DNA of 12,363 nt from an uncultured Eubacteriales bacterium (GTDB lineage Bacteria > Bacillota_A > Clostridia > Christensenellales > Aristaeellaceae). Numbering within the stretch: position 1 is the stretch's first letter; every line of letters begins with the position of its first letter. This document shows positions 1 through 7,673 of the stretch, piece after piece. Made by a program: the position numbers and the translations under genes. Location of the stretch: positions 1 through 12,363 of the forward strand of contig CACYNZ010000078.1 in NCBI GenBank assembly GCA_902775835.1, in the 5' to 3' direction. Under the pieces are notes generated by a model. It was not told where the DNA came from. It was given only the letters and a program-made list of their open reading frames with translations, and ran no database searches.

Positions 1-1526
1 TCGGGGCAGCCGGTGCTTTCGGCGGGTATACGTACCGCAAGCAGGCGACCGAGACCAAGATCGGGAGAACCGAGGATTACGCGAAACACCTGTACGATGA
101 CGCTGTCCGCAAGGCAGATGAGTACAAAAAGGAAAAGATACTGGAAGCCAAGGAAGAAATTCTTCGCGCAAAAGCGGAAAACGACCGTGAAAAAGCCGAG
201 AACGAGCGTGAAATGCGTGAACGCCGTGCGGAAGTGCAGCGGAGCGAAAACCGTATTCTTCAGCGTGAAGAAACTCTGGATAAAAAGAGCGATAACCTGG
301 ATGCCCGCGAACAGGGACTGAACAGGCGCCAGGAAGAAATTGTCAAAATGCAGGAAGCCGCTGAAGCTCTGACCGCCAAGCAGGAAGAAGAGCTGGAGCG
401 CATTGCAGGACTTTCCCAGGAAGAAGCCAAGCAGATCATTGTGGACCGCGTCCAGAAAGAAGCGTTCCATGATGCCGCTGCCACCGTTCGCGAGATCGAA
501 GCCAAAGCCAAGGAAGAGGGCGAAAAGAAAGCCCGGGACATTATTGCCCTGGCCATTCAGCGCTGCGCTTCGGACCATGTGGCTGAGAGCACGGTGACAG
601 TGATTCCGCTGCCCAATGATGACATGAAGGGCCGGATCATCGGCCGTGAGGGCCGCAATATCCGTGCCCTGGAAACCGCCACCGGTGTGGACTTCATTAT
701 TGATGACACCCCTGAGGCCGTGATTGTATCCGCTTTCGACCCTGTGCGCCGTGAGGTGGCACATCTGGCCGTGGAGCATCTGATTATGGACGGGCGCATC
801 CATCCTGCCCGCATTGAGGAAATGGTGGAAAAAGCCCGCCGCGAGGTGGATGCCCAGATCCGTGAAGCCGGCGAGAGCGCGGTCTTTGAGACCCGCCAGC
901 ATGGCATCCATCACGAACTGGTGAAGATTCTGGGCCGGCTCAAGTACAGGACCAGCTATGGTCAGAACGTACTGAAGCATTCCATTGAGGTCAGCCATCT
1001 GGCGGGACTCATGGCTGCGGAGATCGGCGCGGATGTGCAGCTTGCCAAGCGCGCAGGCCTTCTCCATGATATCGGCAAGGCCGTGGACCACGAGAGCGAA
1101 GGCACGCATGTGACCCTCGGCGCGGAACTGGCCCGGAAGTATCATGAGAGTCCGGAAGTCATTCACTGCATTATGGCACACCACAATGATGTGGAACCCC
1201 AGACGGTGGAAGCTGTGCTGGTGCAGGCGGCGGACGCCATTTCCGCAGCCCGGCCCGGTGCGCGCCGTGAGAGCCTGGAGAACTACATCAAGCGTCTGGA
1301 AAAGCTGGAAGCCATTGCCACCAGCTTCGACGGCGTGGAGAAGTGCTACGCGATCCAGTCCGGCCGCGAGGTCAGGATTATGGTCAAGCCGGATGACGTC
1401 TCTGATGACGGCATGAAGGTGCTGGCACGCGAGGTTGCCAAGAAGATTGAGAAGGAAATGGAATATCCGGGTCAGATCCGGGTCAATGTGATCCGCGAGA
1501 CGAGGGCCACGGACTACGCCAAATAA
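1..1526 (+). CDS. rny: Ribonuclease Y, 5'-truncated by window edge
   Basis: RNase Y is the membrane-anchored endoribonuclease that starts mRNA decay in many Firmicutes. The frame is open from base 3 to the TAA at 1524-1526, giving 507 visible residues; B. subtilis RNase Y has 520, so only the start of the N-terminal membrane anchor is missing. Visible residues 1-8 look like the end of the transmembrane segment. Residues of about 15-155 form a long charged Lys/Glu/Arg/Ala-rich coiled coil. A KH domain follows, with the motif [10 protein letters not shown] at visible residues 210-219. Then comes an HD domain, with LLHDIGKA and its metal-binding His-Asp at visible residues 355-356. The C-terminal region also matches the family. 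An intrinsic terminator follows directly, so rny is not expected to be cotranscribed with rimP. Being next to the nusA operon is not the B. subtilis arrangement. Confidence 0.96.
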   Translation, partial: GAAGAFGGYTYRKQATETKIGRTEDYAKHLYDDAVRKADEYKKEKILEAKEEILRAKAENDREKAENEREMRERRAEVQRSENRILQREETLDKKSDNLDAREQGLNRRQEEIVKMQEAAEALTAKQEEELERIAGLSQEEAKQIIVDRVQKEAFHDAAATVREIEAKAKEEGEKKARDIIALAIQRCASDHVAESTVTVIPLPNDDMKGRIIGREGRNIRALETATGVDFIIDDTPEAVIVSAFDPVRREVAHLAVEHLIMDGRIHPARIEEMVEKARREVDAQIREAGESAVFETRQHGIHHELVKILGRLKYRTSYGQNVLKHSIEVSHLAGLMAAEIGADVQLAKRAGLLHDIGKAVDHESEGTHVTLGAELARKYHESPEVIHCIMAHHNDVEPQTVEAVLVQAADAISAARPGARRESLENYIKRLEKLEAIATSFDGVEKCYAIQSGREVRIMVKPDDVSDDGMKVLAREVAKKIEKEMEYPGQIRVNVIRETRATDYAK

Positions 1527-1532
1527 AGCACG

Positions 1533-1565
1533 GCAGGACGGCTTCATGGAGCTGTCCTGCTTTTT
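1533..1565 (+). terminator. Intrinsic terminator of rny
   Basis: GCAGGACGGC (1533-1542) pairs with GCTGTCCTGC (1551-1560) in a 10-bp stem with one G-U pair. The loop is 8 nt and five T residues follow at 1561-1565. It begins 7 bases after the rny stop codon. This is a textbook rho-independent terminator. Confidence 0.88.
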
Positions 1566-1662
1566 CATGCGGTTTTTATGCAAGAACCGGCGGCCCAGCC
1601 GGCTGCGGCCGGCGGTCAGCGGGACAGGCGCCAATTTGTGCGGCTGCCCGGGGAGTGCTCAA

Positions 1663-1688
1663 GGCGGTCTCCGGACGGCCCTTTTTTT
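1663..1688 (+). terminator. Second terminator-like hairpin upstream of the rimP promoter
   Basis: GGCGGTC (1663-1669) faces GACGGCC (1674-1680) across a TCCG tetraloop. Six pairs form around one internal G-G mismatch. A C and then seven T residues follow (1682-1688). Lying about 100 bases after the rny terminator and before the rimP promoter, it could act as a back-up terminator. The mismatch makes it weaker than the first. Confidence 0.55.
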
Positions 1689-1731
1689 CGCCCCGAGAGC
1701 CGGAAAATTTAGTGTGCACAACAGATTCTGC

Positions 1732-1760
1732 TTGCGTGGGATGAAAAACTATGTTATACT
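1732..1760 (+). promoter_or_regulatory. Sigma-A-type promoter of the rimP-nusA-infB operon
   Basis: A -35 box TTGCGT (1732-1737) and a -10 box TATACT (1755-1760) are separated by exactly 17 bases. TG at 1752-1753 adds an extended -10. The surroundings are AT-richer than the rest of the window. Transcription would start near 1767, giving a leader of about 217 nt before rimP. It is the best promoter match I see between the rny terminator and rimP. Confidence 0.72.
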
Positions 1761-1852
1761 GCCCGCGTTGACCCGGAGGGTGTCTTTTCTGTGCGCTTTC
1801 CGGACCCGGCCGTCCGAGGCGGCATGTGTAATGAAAGAAGGGCTTAACGGTT

Positions 1853-1957
1853 AAAAGAGTGGGCATGGCCTTGAAATGGGCACAGGCGGAAATTCCCTGC
1901 GGGGGATTGCTGTACCCATTTGAAGTATAAGGCCGTGGCATGCCACTCTTTTGTTTT
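1853..1957 (+). ncRNA. Structured rimP leader: nested long hairpin with 3' U-rich tail (candidate attenuator)
   Basis: Three nested helices pair almost the whole segment. Outer: 1853-1862 (AAAAGAGTGG) with 1943-1952 (CCACTCTTTT), extended by 1867-1872 with 1929-1934. Middle: 1874-1880 with 1915-1921 and 1882-1885 with 1910-1913, around one C-A mismatch. Inner: 1891-1897 with 1902-1908, closed by a TGCG loop that fits the stable UNCG tetraloop class. A U-rich run (TTTTGTTTT, 1949-1957) overlaps and follows the 3' arm, as in an intrinsic terminator. In B. subtilis the equivalent operon is autoregulated by NusA-dependent termination in its leader, so a similar role is inferred here. A smaller hairpin (1801-1805 with 1812-1816) lies upstream in the leader. 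Confidence 0.62.
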
Positions 1958-1983
1958 GCAAAAGGAAAGGAGACTGCGGGAGC

Positions 1984-2496
1984 ATGGCCAAGGCGGAACT
2001 GACCGCGGTGGTCCGGCCGAAATGCCAGAAGATAGCCGATCAGCTCGGGTTTGAACTGGTGGATGTCTGTCTGGACCGTGAGAACACGGGGAAATATCTG
2101 AGGATCTACATTGACCGGCCGGAAGGTATGGATCTGGACGGGTGCGAACGGTATCACAGAGCCGTGCAGCCGCTTCTGGAAGCCTATGATTATGATTTTC
2201 TGGAAGTCTCCTCTCCCGGTGTGGACCGGCCTCTGAAGACAGAAAGGGACTTTGAGAAGGCGCTCGGAAGCGAAGTGGAAGTGCGCTTTTTCGGGTCCGT
2301 GGACGGGCGCAAGGAAGTAACGGGTGTGCTGGCGGATTTTGATGAGAAGGTCATCCGTCTGGAAGTGCCCGGCGGAAACCTGGAGATTGAGCGCAGGCAG
2401 TGCGCGACCATCCGGGTGGCCGTGGATATGAGCGGTGTGGAAGAAGTAGACCTGTCAGATACGTCAGATCTGAAGGAAGGAGAAACGCTGGAATGA
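1984..2496 (+). CDS. rimP: Ribosome maturation factor RimP
   Basis: RimP helps mature the 30S subunit by assisting assembly around protein S12. The 170-residue product matches the family in length and layout. An N-terminal alpha/beta domain contains RIYIDRPEG and the signature SSPGVDRPL (residues about 76-84), followed by a C-terminal Sm-like beta-barrel (VEVRFFG, then VTGVLADFDE). The C-terminal tail is acidic. I place the start at ATG 1984, giving MAKAELT, with AGGAG at 1968-1972 as the ribosome binding site 11 bases upstream. The frame extends 33 bases further upstream, but that would run into the leader hairpin's U-run. The stop overlaps the nusA start as ATGA. First gene of the operon. 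Confidence 0.94.
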   Translation: MAKAELTAVVRPKCQKIADQLGFELVDVCLDRENTGKYLRIYIDRPEGMDLDGCERYHRAVQPLLEAYDYDFLEVSSPGVDRPLKTERDFEKALGSEVEVRFFGSVDGRKEVTGVLADFDEKVIRLEVPGGNLEIERRQCATIRVAVDMSGVEEVDLSDTSDLKEGETLE

Positions 2497-3713
2497 AGTC
2501 AAGAAAAGCTCAGGAAACAACAAAAGCCAGGCCGGAAGTCATTGAAGCCATTGAGATGCTGGCCAAGGAAAAGGATATCAGCGAGGAAATGCTCTACTCC
2601 TCCATTGAGGAAGCGGTGAAGACAGCCTACAAGAAGAATCTTCCGAAAAACTCGGTGGAGCCGACGAACCTGGTGGCACACCTGAGCCGGGAAGACGGCA
2701 GCATCAAGGTCTATACCCGGATGATTGTCGTTGAGGAAGTGGAGAATCCTGCTGTTCAGATCACCCTGCAGGAAGCACGCATGATCCGCCCGGACGCGGA
2801 GCTGAACGACATTGTCGAGAAGGATGTAACGCCCAAGGGCTTCCTGAGAGTGGCAGCCATGAGCGCGAAGCAGGTGCTGACCCAGCGCATCCGTGATGCC
2901 GAGCGCGGCAAGATCTATGACGAATATGTGGAAAAGACCGATGAGATTCTCACGGCTGTGGTTCAGCGTTTTGAGCCCAGAGGCGCCATTGTGGAGCTGG
3001 GAAGAACGCTGGGCATCCTGGAAAACAGCGAAATGATTCCCGGAGAGCAGCTCCAGGAAGGCGACCATGTGAAGGTGTATGTGCTGGAAGTCCAGCGCAA
3101 CCAGACCAGCGGCATGCATTCGCCCCAGGTCCGGGTTTCCAGAATCCATCCCAACCTGGTCAAGCGCCTGTTTGAGATGGAAGTGCCGGAAATCGCAGGC
3201 GGCATTGTGACGATCAAGTCCCTGGCCCGCGAGGCGGGCAGCCGCTCCAAGATGGCTGTATACTCCAGCGAGCCCATGATCGATCCTGTGGGTTCCTGCG
3301 TGGGCCAGGCCGGCGCGCGCGTGGACCGCGTGGTCAGCGAGCTTCGGGGCGAAAAGATCGATATCATCAAGTGGAGCGAGGATCCCGCGGAGTTTATCGC
3401 CAATGCGCTGAACCCCGCACACGTCATGAGCGTGTATACCGCGGAGGAAGGCAAGATGTGCCGCGTCGTGGTTCCGGACAAGCAGCTGTCCCTGGCCATC
3501 GGCAAGGAAGGACAGAACGCGCGTCTGGCAGCCAAGCTCACCGGATGGAAGATCGACATCAAGTCCCAGAGTCAGGCTGCGGCCATGACGGACATGGTGG
3601 ACGAAACGGGCAATCCGCTGTCCATGCCCGGCGAGGAATATTCCATGCACACCTATGAGCTGGACCAGTCGGATGACTTTGACTACGGCGTGGATGACGA
3701 CGATACTCTGTAA
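2493..3713 (+). CDS. nusA: Transcription termination/antitermination factor NusA
   Basis: NusA binds RNA polymerase and nascent RNA to modulate pausing, intrinsic termination and antitermination. The start is ATG 2493, overlapping the rimP stop (ATGA), with AAGGAG at 2477-2482; this gives 406 aa against 371 in B. subtilis. The polymerase-binding N-terminal domain (about residues 14-135) is preceded by roughly a dozen extra basic residues. An S1 domain follows (about 140-205). Two KH domains come next: KH1 with GSCVGQAG at 267-274 and KH2 with IGKEGQN at 336-342. The protein ends in a short acidic tail rich in Asp. There are no C-terminal acidic repeats of the E. coli type, as expected outside the Proteobacteria. 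NusA may control its own operon through the leader hairpin upstream of rimP; this is inferred from B. subtilis. Confidence 0.96.
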   Translation: MKSRKAQETTKARPEVIEAIEMLAKEKDISEEMLYSSIEEAVKTAYKKNLPKNSVEPTNLVAHLSREDGSIKVYTRMIVVEEVENPAVQITLQEARMIRPDAELNDIVEKDVTPKGFLRVAAMSAKQVLTQRIRDAERGKIYDEYVEKTDEILTAVVQRFEPRGAIVELGRTLGILENSEMIPGEQLQEGDHVKVYVLEVQRNQTSGMHSPQVRVSRIHPNLVKRLFEMEVPEIAGGIVTIKSLAREAGSRSKMAVYSSEPMIDPVGSCVGQAGARVDRVVSELRGEKIDIIKWSEDPAEFIANALNPAHVMSVYTAEEGKMCRVVVPDKQLSLAIGKEGQNARLAAKLTGWKIDIKSQSQAAAMTDMVDETGNPLSMPGEEYSMHTYELDQSDDFDYGVDDDDTL

Positions 3714-3722
3714 TAGATGAGC

Positions 3723-3741
3723 AACCGGCATCTTGTCGGTT
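3723..3741 (+). other. Small hairpin at the nusA-rnpM junction
   Basis: AACCGGCA (3723-3730) pairs with TGTCGGTT (3734-3741), 8 bp with one G-U, around a 3-nt loop. It ends directly before the GGGGAAGGA ribosome binding site of rnpM (3742-3750). There is no following T-run, so it is not a terminator. It could be a processing site or affect translation; this is inference only. Confidence 0.4.
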
Positions 3742-3761
3742 GGGGAAGGATCCGGAATCGG

Positions 3762-4061
3762 ATGAAGCAGAAGAAAATACCCATGCGCATGTGCGTGGGC
3801 TGCCGGGAAATGAAGCCGAAAAAGGAACTGATCCGGGTGGTCCGAAGCCCGGAGGGCGTGGTGACCATGGATCCCACGGGGAAGAAGCCTGGACGCGGGG
3901 CATATGTATGCCAGGCAGGCGACTGTCTCTCCCGTGCGATCCGGCAGCGGCAGCTGGAACGGCAGCTCGAGGCGCATCTCAGCCCGGAAACGGCGGAAGC
4001 GCTCCAGAAGGCACTGGAGGAGATACGGGCGCGGGAGGAGGCAACTGTTCAACGTGAATGA
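3762..4061 (+). CDS. rnpM: RNase P modulator RnpM (YlxR, DUF448 family)
   Basis: YlxR-family proteins are small basic RNA-binding proteins encoded between nusA and infB. The B. subtilis member was renamed RnpM after it was found to bind RNase P RNA and modulate the enzyme. The 99-residue product shows the hallmarks: RMCVGCR (Cys11 and Cys14), then [13 protein letters not shown] (about residues 38-50) and Cys55. I choose ATG 3762 (MKQKKIPMR) because it matches where family members begin and has GGGGAAGGA at 3742-3750 about 11 bases upstream. An ATG at 3717 would add 15 residues but has no ribosome binding site. The final 8 bases overlap the ylxQ start. Confidence 0.92.
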   Translation: MKQKKIPMRMCVGCREMKPKKELIRVVRSPEGVVTMDPTGKKPGRGAYVCQAGDCLSRAIRQRQLERQLEAHLSPETAEALQKALEEIRAREEATVQRE

Positions 4062-4410
4062 ACAGAAGGTCCGCGGGCTCATGGGCTTGAGCGTGAAAGC
4101 GGGTCAGGCAGTGTTCGGCCAGGACGGATGCCTCAAGAACATCCGGAGCGGAACATGCAGTCTGCTTCTTGTGGAAGAGACGGCATCCGAAAACACGAAG
4201 GACATGTATGAGCGCGCGTGCCGGGTCAATGGGACCAGGCTGTGCTATCTTCCCGGGGGAATGCTGCTTGCGGCAACCGGGCGGCCCGGTGTGGCCATGG
4301 CCCTGAAAGAGGGGGGCCTGGCTGAGCAGCTGTGGAAGCTGCTGTCTTCGAATCATACGAACGAATCTAGGATCCAGGACAGGATGACGGGGGTGCAAAA
4401 CGTCGAATGA
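4054..4410 (+). CDS. ylxQ: L7Ae-family ribosomal/RNA-binding protein YlxQ
   Basis: This is a small L7Ae/L30e-fold protein of the nusA-infB operon. Such proteins bind kink-turn RNA, but the cellular role of YlxQ is poorly defined. The 118-residue product begins [17 protein letters not shown], followed by [12 protein letters not shown] and [13 protein letters not shown], the standard core of the family. It exceeds the usual 100 or so residues because of a polar C-terminal tail of about 20 residues. The start is GTG 4054: the nearby ATG at 4058 is in another frame and meets a stop after ten codons. GGGAGGAG at 4033-4040 serves as ribosome binding site, 13 bases upstream, a little far. It overlaps rnpM by 8 bases, and its stop overlaps the infB start (ATGA). 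Confidence 0.88.
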   Translation: MNEQKVRGLMGLSVKAGQAVFGQDGCLKNIRSGTCSLLLVEETASENTKDMYERACRVNGTRLCYLPGGMLLAATGRPGVAMALKEGGLAEQLWKLLSSNHTNESRIQDRMTGVQNVE

Positions 4411-7400
4411 CGAAACTCAATCTGAAGGATGCGACCAGGGAGCTGGCAGAAGATGCCGGACTTGCCCTGAACGATGCCGTACGGATGCATAAAACCGCAG
4501 ATGCGCTCATGAGCCGGCTGCGTGAAGTGGAAAGTGGTCTCAGGCGCAGACGTGACGAGGCGGCTGCCCAGCAGAAGCGGGAAGAGCAGCAGCGCATGAT
4601 TTCCGCTCAGTCCAAGGCCTATACCTCGGAGAGCGGATATGTCATGGAAGAGGACGTGGCAGTGGATCTGACCAATACCGTGTTCTCGCCTGACGACGAA
4701 GCCGTACCGGCAGCGCACAAGGCAGAAAAGCGCGCTGAAAAGCCCGCAGAGGAAAAGAAGGCTCAGGAAGCATCCCGCAAGGATGGAGAAGAGCGGAAGG
4801 CGCGCAGCGAAGACAGGCCCGCAAAGCCTGAAAAGGCGGAAAAGCCTGCACCTGCGGAAGCGTCTGAAAAGCCCGCTGAGAAGCCGGAGGAGAAGGCGGC
4901 CGAAAAGCCTGCCCAGAAACCGGCCGAGAAGCCGGCAGAGAAGACAGCGGAAAAGCCTGCCGAGAAGCCGGTGGAGAAGGCAGCGGAAAAGCCTGCCGAG
5001 AAGCCGGTGGAGAAGGCAGCGGAAAAGCCCGCCGAGAAGCCGGCAGAAAAGGCTGCCGAAAAGGCTGCCGAAAAGCCTGCCGAGAAGCCGGTGGAGAAGG
5101 CAGCGGAAAAGCCCGCCGAGAAGCCGGTGGAGAAGGCAGCCGAAAAGCCTGCCCAGAAACCGGCCGAGAAGCCGGCAGAGCCGGAAAAGCCGAAGAAGCC
5201 TGTGATCGGACAGATCATGTCCCGTCCCGGCGATCCGGTCCCGGCAGTCCGGCCCGTGGGTCTTGCGCCTAATGTGGTGCGCCCGCCGCGGCCTGCTTCC
5301 CAGCAGCCTCAGCGTCCCGCAGGCGCACCGGCACAGCAGGGACCTTACGGCCGTCCGGCACAGGGCCAGCAGTTCGGGCGTCCGGCCCAGGGCCAGCAGG
5401 GCCCGCGTCCCGGCCAGCAGGGACCCTATGGCCGTCCCGCACCGGGCCAGCAGTTCGGGCGTCCGGCACAGGGCCAGCAGGGCCCGCGTCCCGGCCAGCA
5501 GGGACCTTATGGCCGTCCTGCACCGGGTGCCGCCGGCAGACCCGCGCCTCAGGGCAGACCCCAGGGCGGTCCCGGAGGCGGAAGCTCCTTCGGACAGCGC
5601 GGACCTTCCCAGAGCCGCGGCCGCGGTCGTTCCGCAGCACCGGAACTGGTGCCCACCATTGAGAAGGAACGCGTATCCAATTACGATCCGAACAAGAAGA
5701 ACTATATCCGTCAGCACGATCCGGAACATATTTCCAGAAACCGCAAGCAGGAAGCGCGGAACAACTTCAACGGCTATGACGATGATGTGATCCGCGGCGG
5801 CAAGCGCTCCAGAATCAAGAAGCCTTCCGTGCAGCAGACCATGGCGCCGATCAAGATTGAGACGGCGTATATGTCCGGCGACGTGATCACGGTGCGCGAC
5901 CTGACGGAGCGCATCGGCAAGACGGCCGGCGAGATCATCAAGCAGCTGATGATTCTCGGCAACATGGCCACCATCAACTCCGAAATCGATTTTGATACCG
6001 CCTCCCTGGTATGCCAGGAATTCGGCATCACCCTGGAAAAGAAGGCTGACCGCACCGCTGAGGATCAGCTGGTGGAGGAGAACTTCGAAGACGACGAGGA
6101 GAACCTGCAGCCCCGTCCTCCGGTGGTCACCATCATGGGTCACGTGGACCACGGCAAGACCAGCCTTCTGGACTATATCCGCAAGAGCCGCGTGACGGCC
6201 GGCGAAGCGGGCGGCATTACCCAGCACATCGGCGCCTATACCGTGCAGGTGGACGGACGCCAGATCACCTTCCTGGATACGCCCGGTCATGAAGCCTTCA
6301 CCGCCATGCGCGCAAGAGGCGCCCAGGCCACGGATATCGCCATCCTGGTGGTGGCGGCGGACGACTCCGTCATGCCCCAGACCGTGGAAGCCATCAACCA
6401 TGCCAAGGCGGCAGGCGTCCCGATCATTGTGGCCATCAACAAGATGGACAAGCCGGCCGCGGATCCGGAGCGCGTCAAGCAGGATCTGACCAAGTATGAC
6501 GTGGTCTGCGAAGAGTGGGGCGGCGACACCATCTGCGTGCCCGTCAGCGCACTTACCGGCGAGGGCGTGGATGAGCTTCTGGAAATGGTGCTTCTGCAGG
6601 CGGACATGATGCAGCTGCGGGCGAACCCGGACCGTCTGGGCCGCGGCGTCATCATTGAGGCCAAGCTGGACAAGGCAAGAGGTCCTCTGGCCACGGTCCT
6701 GCTCCAGAACGGTACCCTGCATGTGGGCGACAACATGATCGCGGGCCTTGCCTCCGGCCGTGTGCGTGCCCTGATCAATGACCGCGGCGAAAAGGTCAAG
6801 GAAGCCGGTCCGTCCATGCCTGTGGAGATCATGGGCTTTGACGAAGTGCCCAGTGCCGGCGATGAGATGATTGCCGTGGGTGACGATCACCTGTCCAGAC
6901 AGGTGGCGGACGAGCGCCGCGAGAAGCTGCGCGCTTCCAGAGAAGCCACCGCTGCCAAGGTGACCATGGAGAACCTGTTCTCGTCCATGGAAGAGGGCAA
7001 GATCACCAACCTGAACCTGATTATCAAGGCCGACGTCCAGGGCAGCGTGGAAGCTGTCAAGCAGGCCATGGAAAAGCTGAGCAACGACGAAGTGCGCGTA
7101 CGCGTGCTGCACTCCGGTGCCGGCGCCATTACCAAGGACGATGTGAACCTTGCTTCCGCATTCAACGCGATCATTATCGGCTTCAACATCCGTCCGGATG
7201 CCAGCGCCAGAGAGGCCGCGGAGAAGGAAAAGGTGGACGTCCGTCTGTATACGGTCATCTATAAGGCCATTGAGGATATGGAAAAGGCCATGAAGGGTCT
7301 TCTGACACCCGAGTATCGCGAAGTGCTCCTGGGTCATGCCGAGGTCCGCAATGTCTTCAAGATTACCGGAGCAGGCATTATCGCCGGCTGCTATGTGCAG

Positions 7401-7610
7401 GACGGCAAGATGCAGAGAAACGCCAGTGTGCGTCTCCTCAGAGACAATGTTGTGGTCTTTGAGGGCAAGCTGTCCAGCCTGCGTCATCTGAAGGATGACG
7501 TCAAGGAAATGGCAGCCGGGTACGAGTGCGGCATGAGTCTTGAGGGCCACAACGATATCAAGGAAGGCGATATTGTTGAGTGCTTCATCATGGAGGAAAT
7601 TCCGCGCTGA
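4407..7610 (+). CDS. infB: Translation initiation factor IF-2 with extended repeat-rich linker
   Basis: IF-2 is the GTPase that places initiator fMet-tRNA on the 30S subunit and promotes 50S joining. At 1067 aa it is much longer than B. subtilis IF-2 (716 aa). Residues 1-50 are a small N-terminal helical domain. Residues about 150-260 are Lys/Ala/Glu/Pro repeats (AEKPAEKP type). Residues about 305-380 are Gly/Gln/Pro/Arg repeats (QQGPYGRP type). A second IF2_N domain lies at about 489-548. The GTPase domain has G1 GHVDHGKT (578-585), G3 DTPGHE (624-629), G4 NKMD (678-681) and G5 SAL (714-716), all intact. Beta-barrel domain II, domain III ([10 protein letters not shown]) and the fMet-tRNA-binding C2 domain (GYECGMSL) follow. 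The start ATG overlaps the ylxQ stop. The ribosome binding site is weak (GGGGGTG at 4388-4394), suggesting translational coupling. Confidence 0.97.
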   Translation: MTKLNLKDATRELAEDAGLALNDAVRMHKTADALMSRLREVESGLRRRRDEAAAQQKREEQQRMISAQSKAYTSESGYVMEEDVAVDLTNTVFSPDDEAVPAAHKAEKRAEKPAEEKKAQEASRKDGEERKARSEDRPAKPEKAEKPAPAEASEKPAEKPEEKAAEKPAQKPAEKPAEKTAEKPAEKPVEKAAEKPAEKPVEKAAEKPAEKPAEKAAEKAAEKPAEKPVEKAAEKPAEKPVEKAAEKPAQKPAEKPAEPEKPKKPVIGQIMSRPGDPVPAVRPVGLAPNVVRPPRPASQQPQRPAGAPAQQGPYGRPAQGQQFGRPAQGQQGPRPGQQGPYGRPAPGQQFGRPAQGQQGPRPGQQGPYGRPAPGAAGRPAPQGRPQGGPGGGSSFGQRGPSQSRGRGRSAAPELVPTIEKERVSNYDPNKKNYIRQHDPEHISRNRKQEARNNFNGYDDDVIRGGKRSRIKKPSVQQTMAPIKIETAYMSGDVITVRDLTERIGKTAGEIIKQLMILGNMATINSEIDFDTASLVCQEFGITLEKKADRTAEDQLVEENFEDDEENLQPRPPVVTIMGHVDHGKTSLLDYIRKSRVTAGEAGGITQHIGAYTVQVDGRQITFLDTPGHEAFTAMRARGAQATDIAILVVAADDSVMPQTVEAINHAKAAGVPIIVAINKMDKPAADPERVKQDLTKYDVVCEEWGGDTICVPVSALTGEGVDELLEMVLLQADMMQLRANPDRLGRGVIIEAKLDKARGPLATVLLQNGTLHVGDNMIAGLASGRVRALINDRGEKVKEAGPSMPVEIMGFDEVPSAGDEMIAVGDDHLSRQVADERREKLRASREATAAKVTMENLFSSMEEGKITNLNLIIKADVQGSVEAVKQAMEKLSNDEVRVRVLHSGAGAITKDDVNLASAFNAIIIGFNIRPDASAREAAEKEKVDVRLYTVIYKAIEDMEKAMKGLLTPEYREVLLGHAEVRNVFKITGAGIIAGCYVQDGKMQRNASVRLLRDNVVVFEGKLSSLRHLKDDVKEMAAGYECGMSLEGHNDIKEGDIVECFIMEEIPR
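4947..5174 (+). repeat. 36-bp in-frame tandem repeats in infB (Lys/Glu/Pro/Ala-rich)
   Basis: A 36-bp unit encoding 12 residues ([12 protein letters not shown] and variants) begins at 4947, 4983, 5019, 5067, 5103 and 5139. A 12-bp partial unit, GCCGAAAAGGCT, is inserted at 5055-5066. The first two copies are identical, and the others differ at a few mostly synonymous positions. Shorter, more degraded AEKP units extend upstream to about 4860. The array encodes a charged, probably disordered linker of IF-2. Confidence 0.9.
5334..5528 (+). repeat. 81-bp in-frame tandem repeats in infB (Gly/Gln/Pro/Arg-rich)
   Basis: An 81-bp unit encoding 27 residues starts at 5334, 5415 and 5496: two complete copies, then a third that breaks off after about 33 bases. 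Each unit contains [18 protein letters not shown] and GQQGPRPG, so shorter repeats are nested inside. The copies differ at only a few positions, nearly all third-codon changes plus one Gln/Pro difference, which points to recent duplication. Confidence 0.9.
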
Positions 7611-7624
7611 TTGACAGTATGAAG

Positions 7625-7656
7625 CGGGGCGGACCTCAGTTCCGTCCCGTTTTTTT
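7625..7656 (+). terminator. Terminator-like hairpin between infB and rbfA
   Basis: CGGGGCGGA (7625-7633) pairs with TCCGTCCCG (7641-7649), 9 bp with one G-U, around a 7-nt loop. Seven T residues follow at 7650-7656. The rbfA ribosome binding site starts 5 bases later, so no promoter fits between. It probably lowers, rather than blocks, transcription into rbfA and the genes beyond. Confidence 0.8.
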
Positions 7657-7673
7657 CAGAGAAAGGATACAGT

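Larger units (their letters stand above)
1527..1983. other. Gene-free region between rny and rimP
   Basis: No convincing gene lies in these 457 bases. An open frame at 1546-1854 on the + strand crosses the terminator, the promoter and the leader; it is Arg/Pro/Cys-rich, has no family resemblance and no ribosome binding site. In order, the region holds the rny terminator, a GC-rich stretch containing the 10-bp palindrome CAGCCGGCTG (1596-1605), a second terminator-like hairpin (1663-1688), an AT-richer promoter region (about 1700-1760) and the rimP leader RNA. Confidence 0.8.

Noticed and set aside
1546..1854. Possible 102-aa gene between rny and rimP
   Set aside because: It starts inside the rny terminator, runs through the promoter and ends in the leader. 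Its composition is unlike a real protein and it has no ribosome binding site.
1853..1957. Leader hairpin as SRP RNA or 6S RNA
   Set aside because: The SRP GGAAGGAAGCAG-type core is absent. There is no open central bubble of the 6S type, and the element is too short for 6S. An mRNA leader between promoter and rimP fits better.
3717..3761. Earlier start for rnpM at ATG 3717
   Set aside because: There is no ribosome binding site before it, the added residues are not family-like, and the segment forms the hairpin in front of a good site for ATG 3762.
2499..4082. 527-codon minus-strand open frame opposite nusA and rnpM
   Set aside because: It is antisense to two clearly conserved genes, its composition is typical of a shadow frame (His/Leu/Arg-rich), and it has no family resemblance.
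4860..5528. Repeats in infB as a CRISPR array
   Set aside because: The units are contiguous, in frame and have no unique spacers; they are coding tandem repeats.
4353..7550. 1065-codon open frame on the minus strand opposite infB
   Set aside because: It mirrors infB codon for codon. Its Leu/Gly/Arg/His-rich, repetitive translation has no domain I recognise, and it covers the infB repeat arrays as low-complexity sequence. GC-rich codon usage explains the lack of stops.
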